Source of the DNA: Xenorhabdus khoisanae
GTDB taxonomy: Bacteria; Pseudomonadota; Gammaproteobacteria; Enterobacterales; Enterobacteriaceae
Length of the DNA: 64,000 nt
NCBI RefSeq assembly: GCF_001037465.1
Contig: NZ_LFCV01000013.1
Coordinates: 1-64,000, forward strand
Direction of reading: 5' to 3'
Shown here: positions 1 to 9,600 of the stretch, piece by piece
How positions within the stretch are numbered: position 1 is the stretch's first letter
Layout of the letters: each line of letters opens with the position of its first letter
The notes under the pieces: generated by a model
What the model was told of the DNA's origin: nothing
The model's database searches: none
What the model saw: the letters and a program-made list of their open reading frames with translations, nothing else
Translations under genes and position numbers: made by a program

Positions 1-1080
1 GGCGGCGGCAGTTTTGGCATCATTGACCTGTTTGTCTGTCTCGGCCCTGCTGTACGTCTCGCCCTTGCCGTAGGCCCCGACATCGGCGGCATTGGGTTTG
101 GTGGTGGATGAATAGATCGCAGTCCATCCGATCCATTTAGCCCCGTTGTCCCAGGATTGTCGTACTGCGACTTGTCCATTATGGGCAGTGTAACGCTGGG
201 CAATGACGCCATTGCTATTGTGTACTTCCAGAATACCGTAACCGTAAAACCCTGCCGGTGCATCGGCAACCGCCGCGATATTCTTAATTCCCACCTTGTA
301 AAAACCGCTCGATAAGCAATGTTGAAATTTGCCCGTGTCATCAAGAAAAGCTACTTCCTGTTTTGACATCTTCCCCGATAACGCATTGTTCGTCGTTTCA
401 GCAAAGTTTTTATTTCCGCCAAGCGATTTTGCCAGCTGGCCGAAGGTGTTTAAGCCATTAGGGGCATCACCAAGCAATGTTTTCCTGAGAATATTGACGG
501 CTTTGGGATTGGCGGCAATCCCTTCATCATCACTGTCGATCTTTTCGCTTAATGTGATACCAACAGTTTGCGCCACACGATGTGAGGTATCAATCATGGC
601 ATGTGTCACAGCCTTAGCGTCCATAGGGACGTTAACACGGCATAACTCTAACTGATTGCCTGATATACCCTGAGAAACGTCTACCACGACGATATGAGCC
701 GCGTTAAGCGTGGAGGATGAATCTACTTGGTTGGTGACTTTGCCAAATTCAAAATTGGCCTCCAGCGCAATGATGCTGGTTTTACTGGCCGGAACCGGAA
801 CAATGACATCTTTCACCTGTTGAATGGAAATCTGACTTTTACCGACGTTGATTGATGCTGCGCCCTGCCCGTCTTTCTCTGAGGCGGAGGTGATCATCAC
901 TGACAGTCCAGCACCCGCTTTGGGGTGAAATCCGGCATAAATACCTGCCCGTAAGATCCCTTTCAGCTTACGATTTAAGGCGCTTGATGTGTATGGCTCC
1001 AAATATTGTACATCGGCCAACAGTGGCAGGGAGCCGCTTTCACTGGAAAGCACGACGGCTTCATTGATTACCTGAGACAT
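1..1080 (-). CDS. Tail fibre protein, amino-terminal part (partial)
   Basis: The frame is open from an ATG at 1080 to the left edge, giving 360 codons without a stop, so the carboxyl end lies outside the window. The amino end (MSQVINEAVVLSSESGSLPL) and the later stretch with YGILEVHNSNG, AQRYTA and SWDNGAKWIGW are typical of long phage side-tail fibres, which recognise the host surface. The start overlaps the stop of the upstream gene as TAATG, so the two are translationally coupled. In P1 the fibre gene S follows R, and this gene sits at the S position. Function as a fibre is well supported; the receptor cannot be predicted. Confidence 0.8.
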   Translation of the reverse strand, partial: MSQVINEAVVLSSESGSLPLLADVQYLEPYTSSALNRKLKGILRAGIYAGFHPKAGAGLSVMITSASEKDGQGAASINVGKSQISIQQVKDVIVPVPASKTSIIALEANFEFGKVTNQVDSSSTLNAAHIVVVDVSQGISGNQLELCRVNVPMDAKAVTHAMIDTSHRVAQTVGITLSEKIDSDDEGIAANPKAVNILRKTLLGDAPNGLNTFGQLAKSLGGNKNFAETTNNALSGKMSKQEVAFLDDTGKFQHCLSSGFYKVGIKNIAAVADAPAGFYGYGILEVHNSNGVIAQRYTAHNGQVAVRQSWDNGAKWIGWTAIYSSTTKPNAADVGAYGKGETYSRAETDKQVNDAKTAAA

Positions 1081-1529
1081 TAGGCTACCTTCTGCTCGAT
1101 TGTCATTAATGCGGTAAATAATTTGCCCTTATGCAGCGTGTCTTGCTGACAGCACAACACACCGAAAATATTGCCTTTGTTATCCACCAGTGCCAGTGTG
1201 TTGAAATCAAAGGCTTTATCTTCAGGAAGATCGGCTTCAGGCAATGTCGCATTGATTGAGATGGTGCTACCGGATACGGTACAGATAAGCGAACATTCAG
1301 CGAATTTCTTCAGAAGATCTTTATTTGCAAAATCCAAGGGAATATTGGCAATATCCCAACCACCGGTCGGGTTGGCGGTGACCAGCGAGGAAGTACCAAA
1401 CCAGCCTTTGGTAATTAAAAATTGGCCGTTAACACCGATTGCAGATTCAGCACGGCGGCTGTAGTAATAGTTCAGTAATTGACCTTTGTAGAGCTTTCCG
1501 TTTGATACGGAGGCGAGAGCATCTGCCAT
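1080..1529 (-). CDS. Tail fibre-associated structural protein, R-like position
   Basis: This 149-residue protein has no signal peptide or membrane segment. Its carboxyl half (FDFNTLALVDNKGNIFGVL) resembles the amino-terminal baseplate-attachment domain of phage tail-collar fibres, where an LVD-G-I-V pattern recurs. It is coupled to the fibre gene by a TAATG overlap, so it probably connects the fibre to the baseplate or helps its assembly. Its size and place between the gene-16-like protein and the fibre match P1 gene R. The assignment is by context and weak pattern similarity. Confidence 0.55.
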   Translation of the reverse strand: MADALASVSNGKLYKGQLLNYYYSRRAESAIGVNGQFLITKGWFGTSSLVTANPTGGWDIANIPLDFANKDLLKKFAECSLICTVSGSTISINATLPEADLPEDKAFDFNTLALVDNKGNIFGVLCCQQDTLHKGKLFTALMTIEQKVA

Positions 1530-1552
1530 AAAACAACCTCATTCTGTGTATT

Positions 1553-1735
1553 TTACGGCAGTATATTGGAACTATAATTTCTCAATAAACCCATAGGGCA
1601 TTCTGAGATAGATAGTGAGCGTTTTTTTCTGTAGGGTTTGACTGAGATACTGAGTTTTTGGTGAGTGTCGAGTAGTTGTTTTAGATTTTCGTAAAATAGT
1701 TTTTTATTCGATTCATGCAGGCAAAAATTATCCAT
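1553..1735 (-). pseudogene. Truncated ninB-like gene
   Basis: The 60-residue product contains SVKPYRKKRSLS, which recalls the VKPYRxKRSLxQN signature at the start of NinB/YbcN-type phage recombination proteins. It ends about 20 residues later, whereas NinB is about 140 residues long. A good ribosome binding site (GGAGG, 3-8 bases before the ATG) is retained. The loss of the carboxyl half suggests a decayed gene left when fibre genes were joined to this point. It could instead be an unrelated short gene. Confidence 0.4.
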
Positions 1736-1745
1736 CTAACCTCCG

Positions 1746-1973
1746 TTATATCCCTTCGAAAATAGCCTTTTCTTGCCATTTCAGTAGTTCATCCTCAGAG
1801 CATCGTTGGTAACACGGCGGCTCAACTTTTGATTTATAACCAGCCCACCAATACCAGCCGCTGCGGTGCTCTGCTGTACCACACCCTTTACAGAGGTGAA
1901 CCCGACACATTTCTGACCACTGATAATTATGGCCTGCTGAATTGTTCAGTCGCTCAATCGCTGCTCTGGTCAT
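1746..1973 (-). CDS. Small cysteine-rich protein of unknown function
   Basis: This 75-residue protein has CRVHLCKGCGTAEHRSGW and a later PPCYQRC. The spaced cysteines and histidines suggest a small zinc-binding fold. It lies in a leftward run of small genes (MazG-like, NinX-like) typical of phage accessory islands, with its stop 11 bases upstream of the ninB-like fragment. I do not recognise the family. Confidence 0.55.
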   Translation of the reverse strand: MTRAAIERLNNSAGHNYQWSEMCRVHLCKGCGTAEHRSGWYWWAGYKSKVEPPCYQRCSEDELLKWQEKAIFEGI

Positions 1974-2030
1974 CGTTATTTGCCCTCTGGTTCCATGCCT
2001 GAATAACTGTCAATTAATCCCCGCAGTTTT

Positions 2031-2480
2031 TTAACTTTCTCCCTCCATCAGTTCATCCGGTATCTCTACCTCGTCGCCTAACTGTGCAGCGACGACAGCA
2101 CGACAGATGGCAATTTGTGGTGTGTCACCATCTTCAATTACACTTTCAAGCTCTTCGAAATTAAATATGTATGCCGACCACTCTTCACTGACTGAATTGA
2201 AGTTTAATTCAACATGGTGCTTCTCAATCAACGGCCCGCACCGCGCCCAATCGGTTGATGGTGAATACGGTTTTGATTCAGCTTCGAATTCAATATGCAC
2301 GTCATTACACAATCCAACCGTGATAATCGGTTTTTCAAATGCTGCCTGTCTAACTCTACCATTACCAATCCATTTGTACTCATTATCATGGTGATTTACC
2401 ATATAAATATCCATACCAACAGCCCTAGCCACAGCCCAGTCCAACGCCCGTCCCGTCAGTTCGCTTGTTTTGATTTTCAT
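2031..2480 (-). CDS. ninX: NinX/DUF2591 family phage protein
   Basis: The protein has 149 residues. Its start MKIKTSELTGRALDWAVARA and the later YSPSTDWARCGPLIEK and GDTPQIAICRAVVAAQLGDE are the recognisable blocks of the DUF2591 (NinX) family, which is common in lambdoid and other enterobacterial phages. No biochemical function is established for the family. The start overlaps the stop of the MazG-like gene as TAATG, so translation is coupled. It probably belongs to an accessory island inserted between the baseplate genes and the tail fibre genes. Confidence 0.85.
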   Translation of the reverse strand: MKIKTSELTGRALDWAVARAVGMDIYMVNHHDNEYKWIGNGRVRQAAFEKPIITVGLCNDVHIEFEAESKPYSPSTDWARCGPLIEKHHVELNFNSVSEEWSAYIFNFEELESVIEDGDTPQIAICRAVVAAQLGDEVEIPDELMEGES

Positions 2481-2815
2481 TAAAATGCCTTACCGCCAGT
2501 CTTGGTGCGATTCTCTCGTTTATGGTCTGCCCGGTGTCTGTTGTATGCTAACTTTTCAGCAATCGCGCTCTCGATGTCATAACCAAATGCCTCTGCATAA
2601 TCTAAAATTCGAATCACTGCATCAGCCAATTCGACCTCAGACATAGGACGATGAGGCAAATGGTCGTCCATCAAATTTTTACGCTCTCCCTCCATTGCCT
2701 CGCTGATTTCTGAGTGAATTAAACAAAGTAACGTGCCTCGTTCTCTTGGATTGTCACACCAATCCGCATCAACATTTTGCTGGTGAATTTGCTGTTGTAA
2801 TTCAGTTAGTTTCAT
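2480..2815 (-). CDS. MazG-like nucleotide pyrophosphohydrolase
   Basis: The 111-residue protein carries a MazG-type core: LIHSEISEAMEGER supplies the EExxE-like metal site and ELADAVIRILDYAEAFGYD supplies the ExxD site. Enzymes of this family hydrolyse NTPs or dNTPs to monophosphates and pyrophosphate, and phage members are thought to adjust nucleotide or alarmone pools during infection. The length fits a single-domain phage MazG. It is the first gene of a coupled pair with ninX. Substrate is unknown. Confidence 0.8.
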   Translation of the reverse strand: MKLTELQQQIHQQNVDADWCDNPRERGTLLCLIHSEISEAMEGERKNLMDDHLPHRPMSEVELADAVIRILDYAEAFGYDIESAIAEKLAYNRHRADHKRENRTKTGGKAF

Positions 2816-2857
2816 CTCAAAAGTCCTTCTTGTGGGGTTTATTTGGTCTAGCGTTGA

Positions 2858-4885
2858 CTAGATAAAGACGATCTTCACTATATCGTTAAATGAATGTAAA
2901 CCATCGCTTGGCAGCTGCACTTCAGTGGTTCCCATCGGGAACTCATAACTGCTCATTTTACCGTCTGAGTAACTGACCAAACAGCCTCGCTGTCCTGTTG
3001 TTTCAAGGATGACCCGGCCGGATACTTCCCTAAGACGGGGATCACCCATAAAGACAGGCGGCGCGAGGACGTTGACATCAAGCGCCCACATGTCTAATGG
3101 CACTTCGTCCATTTTCATTTTCAAATGGGTAGTTTGGGCGTTGAATTCGACAGGTGCCATGTTGGATGAAAGTTCGGCACCCACTTGCATCTTGTTAACC
3201 GTGTCGCGTTTTTCCGGTACTGTACTGACGCGGACTTGCTTAGTCGAGTGTTTAAAACGGATGATGTCACTGCGATCATGCAGTTGAGCGATGTAAAACA
3301 GACGCGTTTCCGCCATGTTCAGGCGGGTGAGTGTCTGGAATTCGACCGGCGCTATCTTGGACGACAGTTCGGTGTTGAATCGCATTCTTTCAACCGTGTC
3401 ACTCTTTTCCGGTATGGCGCTGATACGCACTTGTTCGGTTGTCCGTTCAAGGCGAACGGTATCCCGCTTATTATGTAGCTGTACCGCGTAGAAAAGGCGT
3501 ATTTCCGTCATATTCAGGCGGGTGAAGGTGTTGAATTCGACAGGTGCGATGGTGGATGAGAGCCCCGTGTTAAACCATATACTTTCGATCGTCTCACTTT
3601 TTTCCGGTATGGCGCTGACACGTATCTGTTCAGCCATGTGTTGCAGGCGAGTGATATCGCTGTCATCTTTCAGCTGAATATTGGGTGAGAGCTGGGTGTT
3701 AAAGCGTATGCTTTCAACTGTGTCGAGCTTTTCTGGTATGGCGCTGATACGCACCTGTTCTGCTGTTTGCTTCAGGCGAACGGCATCGTTGTGTTCCGCA
3801 AGCTGGGATTCATAAAGAAGAAATTCTGGCATGACACAGTAGATTATTTTTTCTACCTGTGCGATCTGTTCAGCGGGAATAGGTAAACACGCCTTTTTCG
3901 CCCATGATGGAAATGAATAGCGTTTTATCCCTGCCCCTTTCAGTGACACAAGACACCCATAATGGCCTTCAGTGGATATCCATATTTTGTTATCAATGAG
4001 GATCAGCCGTGGATCATTTTGCGTGCCAAAAGGGACGGGAATAATAGGGGGCGTTTGGTGTAAATCTAACGCCCACGCATCAAGGGGCATTTCATCAAAG
4101 CGATGTATGCGCTGTTTCAGCGGGCGGATAATGGCGCTGATGGTCTGATTTGGCAGTCTTAACTGGCGGGTATATCCCGATAATGTGTTGGTGACATCCT
4201 GAAGTTTAAATTGCGCATCGATGAATATGCGGAGCTGTTTGAGGATCAGTAATTCCGCTTCTTCCGTGATGGTGAAGTAGAAAAAAAAATGAAAGCCGTT
4301 ATACACGATTTCCAATGGAATAAGAGGCGCAATAACCTGATCAAATTGTTCCGTTAATCTTCTGAACAGCTTTGCCTGCTCTTTGTAGCCATATTGTTCA
4401 TACAGCGTGTTGAGTGACAATTGGATTACCCCCCGCGAGGTCAGAAAAAACTCGCCATAGCGTGATTTGGCGGTTTCTACCAGCTCCTGCGGAAGAAACA
4501 CTGTCCCATAGGGAAAGTGCTCTTGATCCAGAGGGGCCCATAAAGGCGTCCATTTGGCCGGCAGGTTGTTAAATTCCCGCCAAAAGGTGGAGGAAATGGG
4601 CCTTTCCGTGCCCTTAAAATGGATCTCATCAAGACGCTGAGAGAGCAAAATTGGTTTGCTTTTCTCGTTTTCCGTCCGAATGATGAAAAATTTCCCCAGC
4701 TCTGCGATGCGCTTATCCAGGTCTTCAGGGTGCATTGTAAAGATCGACTTCCTATTGGAAAGGCGCTCCAACAATGGCTCTACCGTTTTTTCTAAAACGG
4801 CTTGTAAGCTGTCTGTAAACTCACACCACAGTTTTGATTTTTGCTTTTCTGGTGTAAGCCTGTTCTTTAACCAATCCTTAATCAT
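2858..4885 (-). CDS. Baseplate/tail protein at the gene 16 position, with internal repeats
   Basis: This 675-residue protein follows the baseplate J-like gene after only 8 bases, the place of gene 16 in P1, so a wedge or baseplate role is likely. It contains two copies of one domain of about 80 residues: one near residues 270-350 (MPLDAWALD, GCLVSLKG) and one at the carboxyl end near 597-675 (VPLDMWALD, GCLVSYSD). Between them, at about residues 370-575, are four related units built on VRISAIPEKxDTVExxRFNT, spaced 195-198 bp twice and 129 bp once. The sequence suggests domain duplication plus repeat expansion. No catalytic motif is visible. Confidence 0.65.
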   Translation of the reverse strand: MIKDWLKNRLTPEKQKSKLWCEFTDSLQAVLEKTVEPLLERLSNRKSIFTMHPEDLDKRIAELGKFFIIRTENEKSKPILLSQRLDEIHFKGTERPISSTFWREFNNLPAKWTPLWAPLDQEHFPYGTVFLPQELVETAKSRYGEFFLTSRGVIQLSLNTLYEQYGYKEQAKLFRRLTEQFDQVIAPLIPLEIVYNGFHFFFYFTITEEAELLILKQLRIFIDAQFKLQDVTNTLSGYTRQLRLPNQTISAIIRPLKQRIHRFDEMPLDAWALDLHQTPPIIPVPFGTQNDPRLILIDNKIWISTEGHYGCLVSLKGAGIKRYSFPSWAKKACLPIPAEQIAQVEKIIYCVMPEFLLYESQLAEHNDAVRLKQTAEQVRISAIPEKLDTVESIRFNTQLSPNIQLKDDSDITRLQHMAEQIRVSAIPEKSETIESIWFNTGLSSTIAPVEFNTFTRLNMTEIRLFYAVQLHNKRDTVRLERTTEQVRISAIPEKSDTVERMRFNTELSSKIAPVEFQTLTRLNMAETRLFYIAQLHDRSDIIRFKHSTKQVRVSTVPEKRDTVNKMQVGAELSSNMAPVEFNAQTTHLKMKMDEVPLDMWALDVNVLAPPVFMGDPRLREVSGRVILETTGQRGCLVSYSDGKMSSYEFPMGTTEVQLPSDGLHSFNDIVKIVFI

Positions 4886-4893
4886 GTCTGGCC

Positions 4894-6306
4894 TTAATAA
4901 GCGATTTCGAACACTGAATTCTCAGTATCGAGATAGATAAAATCATTCAGCTGTTTTGCCTCCGTCATACCAATAACCTCAATGTTGAATTCAGCCAGTA
5001 CATCCAACGATTCAACACAAGCCCACAGGTTATTGACCCGGATCTGTTCAAAATCACCGGCGCTGTTTGAATCAAAGCTGGTGGCATCGCGCCCGAACTG
5101 GGTATTTAACTGATCACGGATTTTGGTTTTTGCATCTGAAATAATGACGCTTTTGATAGCAACCCCTGTGAGCTTTATCGTGAAGGGCAGTTCGTTAGAT
5201 TCGACATAAACGAACTTTTTGTTCAGCGCATTGGGAATGGATTCTAGGGCATCTAAAATTTCTTTTTTCAATGATCCCTGCGTTGATTGGGGCTTATGGC
5301 CACAAATGAAAATCGCGTTAATATTATTCAGATCCTTAATGCCGGTGGATTTTTCCTGTTGCTGCTCTCCCCAGATGTTAAGCCATGACGTGCCGACAAT
5401 TTTTGACTTCAAATAAAATTTGTAGTCCCCACCCCAAACCACCTGATCGTCATAGGCAATGTAGTATTGAGCGCGGTTTCGGATTTCTTCCGTTGTTTCA
5501 CTCCCTGCACCGTTGGTGATAGGGGTTGTGGTGATAATTTCTAAATTATTGGTGTAGGCAGAAAATGAATTCGACGGTATCAACTTTTGTCCTTCTACCA
5601 ACGTGATATCCCCGGCACTGCACCAAACGTGAATATCGATGATACTGCCCTCTGGGGGTTTTTTCCCGATAGACCCATCGCCAAAGCGAATGCCTAATTG
5701 TTCTGTTGGTTTATAAAACAGGACGTAGTTTTGACTTGTCCCTGTTGCGAGGCGGAATTGCGGGTTTTCTTCCCATAATGCTTCGACACCATCAATGGTG
5801 ACGTAGACGTCAATCTTCACGCATTCAGCGGTCAGATTTTTAGGCAGAATGACAGACGTAAAATCTTCTTCCAGCTGGACGTTTTTTGTGACTTTAACAA
5901 TCTCCATCTGTTTAATATTGATATCTGTAATCGTTTCGCCAGCGGGGATATCTAACACATCCATGATCATGTATGGATACTGATGATCGGATAAGTAAGT
6001 CGAAAACGCCGGTAACTGAATGCGGTTGGATGTCTTATTTCGCACGGACGCTAACCCACTGCTGGGGGTAATTAATCGGCCTACATAGCCCTTATCTTCA
6101 GCGGCGGCCAAGATGGATGAACGTTTGGTCGCTGTTGAAATAAATCCCTCCGCTAAGGCGCGTTCAGCAAAGGTTTGCGCATAATAAATAACTTGTGCGC
6201 CAAAAATTACCATCATTTTGACGAACTGGCTGTTCGTGAAACGCGCCCACCAGCTATTCTGCTGAAGTGTTTCATTAAATTTGTCGAGTAAATCCTGAAT
6301 AGTCAT
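4894..6306 (-). CDS. Baseplate J-like (gp6-type) wedge protein, BplA-like
   Basis: The protein has 470 residues. It fits the baseplate J/T4 gp6 superfamily, with GIRFGDGSIGKKPPEGSII and ETTEEIRNRAQYYIAYDDQVVWGGDYK as the characteristic middle blocks. Such proteins form the wedge ring of contractile tails and trigger sheath contraction. It is followed by the gene-16-like protein and preceded by a gp25-like gene, a standard wedge cassette, and its position equals bplA of P1. Its ATG overlaps the stop of the upstream gp25-like gene by 1 base. Confidence 0.8.
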   Translation of the reverse strand: MTIQDLLDKFNETLQQNSWWARFTNSQFVKMMVIFGAQVIYYAQTFAERALAEGFISTATKRSSILAAAEDKGYVGRLITPSSGLASVRNKTSNRIQLPAFSTYLSDHQYPYMIMDVLDIPAGETITDINIKQMEIVKVTKNVQLEEDFTSVILPKNLTAECVKIDVYVTIDGVEALWEENPQFRLATGTSQNYVLFYKPTEQLGIRFGDGSIGKKPPEGSIIDIHVWCSAGDITLVEGQKLIPSNSFSAYTNNLEIITTTPITNGAGSETTEEIRNRAQYYIAYDDQVVWGGDYKFYLKSKIVGTSWLNIWGEQQQEKSTGIKDLNNINAIFICGHKPQSTQGSLKKEILDALESIPNALNKKFVYVESNELPFTIKLTGVAIKSVIISDAKTKIRDQLNTQFGRDATSFDSNSAGDFEQIRVNNLWACVESLDVLAEFNIEVIGMTEAKQLNDFIYLDTENSVFEIAY

Positions 6307-6659
6307 TAATTCCCCTTTTGCAGCCCAATCGTGACTGTACCGGTTTGTATTTGGAATGTGATTACATACATATCTATGGCATCGTTAGCGGGTGCGCAGC
6401 GTATCCCAGACAGGCTGATTTCGGGAACATCAGTCCGTAATTTGGAGATCAAACGATTCTCAATGAAGACGGCCACAAGCTGGTTGGTTGGCTCATGTTT
6501 GAATTCCACTAAAGGATTGCCCCACTCAGGTAAGCCATAAATACTCCCAATGGGAGTACGTAACCATTCCTCTAACCGTGCTGGCAAGGCTTCGCTTTCT
6601 CCTGACTTGAGGGTTAAGCCACCAGCATCGATACGTAGTAAGCAGTCAATCTCATTCAT
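6306..6659 (-). CDS. gp25-like baseplate wedge protein, PmgA position
   Basis: This protein of 117 residues has the gp25/gpW pattern: an amino-terminal DAGG, then RLEEWLRTPIGSIYGLPEWG, PLVEF and a later LVAVFIENRLISKL. These small proteins link the baseplate wedge to the first sheath ring in phages and injection systems. It is immediately followed by the J-like gene, as in most contractile tails, and starts 2 bases after the tape-measure gene stops. The pmgA equivalence to P1 is by gene order only. Confidence 0.75.
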   Translation of the reverse strand: MNEIDCLLRIDAGGLTLKSGESEALPARLEEWLRTPIGSIYGLPEWGNPLVEFKHEPTNQLVAVFIENRLISKLRTDVPEISLSGIRCAPANDAIDMYVITFQIQTGTVTIGLQKGN

Positions 6660-6661
6660 TC

Positions 6662-9600
6662 CTAGTGATTCCTGTCTCTGAGCATTTCGGATAGTGCGTC
6701 GTTTGCGGCACCCAGCGGAATATCGCTTCTCGGTGCTGGTTGCGCGGAATTCTCGGTTGTATTGGGGTCTTTTCCATTGTTATTTGCTTCTTTTTGAACG
6801 CCGATCAGTTTTTCGATAGACGCCGATATTTTTTGCAACTGGGTAAGCATGGCGCTATCTGTATTGCTGGACGATTTATCGCGTGTGACCGGCGTTTTTA
6901 CCCCACTGGCAGCGAGATCCGTCACGGTGGGCAGACGACTGGGCATGGTCATGCTGACCGGTTGACGGACCGTATTGGCAACGGTATCTACCATTCCATG
7001 CACACCGCTATCAATTTGTTGGGATATAAAGCCCGTGAGGGGAGAAAATGCGCTAGTTTGGCTGTTATCCAATCCAAGTGTGCCTAGCATATCGTCAAGC
7101 ATTCCACTGCTGGAAAAACCTTGTGTCATGCTCTTAGCGGTATCGGCCATGCTAGGCAAGACAATATCCGCTAACGTTTGTGAAAAACTGCCAGAAGCCG
7201 GTTTAGGTTCTGGTAACGGCTCATTTACATTCTTTGCCAGGGCAACTGAAATACTGCCCTTGTTAGCCGATGTTATGGCAGATACGGGGATATTTTCTCT
7301 GTAACTTTGTGTTTGTTCTAGCGGGTTGTAAGCCCGATTTTCGACACGTTTCGTTTTATGTGCCAGGGCAATCTGATCGGCGGGCAGCATGGCCGTTCGT
7401 AATCCGGCAGGCAGATTTTTCGCACTGGCATTCGCTGGGAGTGTTAACCCTGCATCCGGTCTATTCAGGCGAATACCGGCAACATTATTGCCTTCTAACA
7501 CGTTAGTGATCTTTTCATCCGCGATATTACGCGCATCCTTGATACTGTCCCAATAGCCTGTTTTTTTATCATCCGACGTTTTAACATCTTTGGCTTCTTG
7601 GTGCTCTTGGTGCTCTTGGTGCTCTTGGTATTTTGTTTTTGATTCAGGTGCTGTCGTCGCCAGTGATGCGACAGACGCCATGTTTCCTTTCGCCTGAGCC
7701 GTTGTGCCTATGGTTTCAGGCGCACTAAATTGTTCACCTGAATGAATGGCTGTCAGCCCATTTTCTGCTCGTGCTTTGTTCACATGGGCCAATGTTTCTG
7801 GGCTAAACTTACCGACCCATGAATTGGCTGATTCGTCACGAGTACCGATTGCATTTTTGATAAATTCATCGGTTACTTGGGGGTTTCCCCCTTCAATGGT
7901 GGAAATAGCCCTGATCATCTTTGTCATGACTTCAGGGTTTGATAGATCCAGTTGCTGATCGGCTTTAACATCTAACGCGTTTGATAAATTGTCTATATAC
8001 GCTTCGGTGTTATTTTCATTTTTGGGCGCATATTTAGTAATGATGGATTCAACGGTATTGAGTTTTTGATAACCGACCGCTTTTGACGTTCCGTTAGCAT
8101 ATGCCGTAATTTGATTGGCAAGCGCCCTCATGCCCTCTTCTGGGGTATCAAACTTAGCGAAAGTACGCTCGCCTTTTGCATTGGCATCTTCAAGGCGAGC
8201 GCCCTTCTGCCCGACATAGACCAAGTTACCAAAATTATTATTGCGGAAATTTCGGTTGCTGGCGTTTTTACCCCCAATATTCAAGCCGTCACCAAAATTA
8301 TTTTGAAGCGGTGTAGTTGGAGACACAGTAGGCACTGTCTTACCATCTTGTCCCATTTCAGCACCAAGCAGGGGAATTTGATTGGCTAAACTGTTTACGG
8401 CCTGAGTTGTTTTGTCTGCGCCTTCAGTGATAGCCTGAACCAACTCAATATTTTCTGATTCGCTTTGTTTAAGCTGTTGTGCATCTTTTTTATTTTGGTC
8501 ATCAGAAGAGAACAAATTAAGGACACCGGTCACTTTATTGTCTAATGCCTTAGCAATGTCACCGGCATCAAATGTCAATGCGTCGGACGCGCTGTCCATG
8601 CCCAGCCATTTAGCCCCATCCGCCAACAATCCGGCAGAGCCAGACACTAATCCCCCGAGATCAGCCACGTTTGCCAGGGCATACTCTGTTTTTTGACGGG
8701 TTGTGGCTTCCTGGCCGTCTTTTAGGCCAAAGGTTTCACGTTGTGCGTCGGTATCTGTAAAACCGTCATAGGCATCCCAACCTGCGCCTAAAACTGTTCC
8801 AACAACCGGAACCGCTTTAAGTGCTGTTTTGGCTGCGAGTTTTCCCGCTGCTTTGGCGGCGCTTTTTCCTGCCCCTGCTTTTGTCGTTTTTTCCGCACTG
8901 CTCTCTGCCGCTTTTTCCGCCCCTTTTGTTGCGGTTTTTTGGGTTGCATTTTCACTGATCTTATCTTCGGCACTGTCAAGGATTGCTTTGCCCGCCAGTA
9001 TTGTACCCGTTGAACTCGCCACAGCAGCTGTTGTTTTTGCTGCACCTTTTCCTATGTTTTTTATGGTTTTTTTGTTTTTTGTTTTTGTTTTTGTTTTTGT
9101 TTTCTTTTTATCGCGCCCGTCAACGTCAATATCAATACCGCTGTCATCGGTGCCGCCGGATCTGAATTTGGATATCAGCGATTTGATTTTACCCAGCGCC
9201 AGCGCAGACAGAATTGCCGCCCCGAGTTTGCCCCCGATTTTTTTTCCGATGGCTTTGATCGCCAGCGCACTGAAGAGTGTCCCCAGAATGCCATCACCAT
9301 TCTTCTCTTTATTCTTATCAACGAGATCTTCAAGCAGGCTAATGACCTTTTCATCATTGGCTTGCGTTAATTTGGTCTGTTCTTTGATAACTTTTGTTTG
9401 GTTGTTTTGGTCTTGTGCTGAGAATGCGTTGGCTGATTTCGTCTGTTTTTCACCACCTAATGCCGGGGCGGGAATAGAGGGACGGGTTATGGCGGCTTGT
9501 TTTGTTGCCGGCTGAGTTTTCTCACGCTTACCGTTAACCCAATCATGCAGTGAAACCACGTTATTGACGGCATTAGAGGTGACATTTGCGGCTTCTTTTC

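Noticed and set aside
8829-9515. A 228-residue rightward frame of hydrophobic residues antisense to the tape measure gene
   Set aside because: It mirrors an alanine/lysine-rich stretch of the real gene and has no ribosome binding site or independent support.
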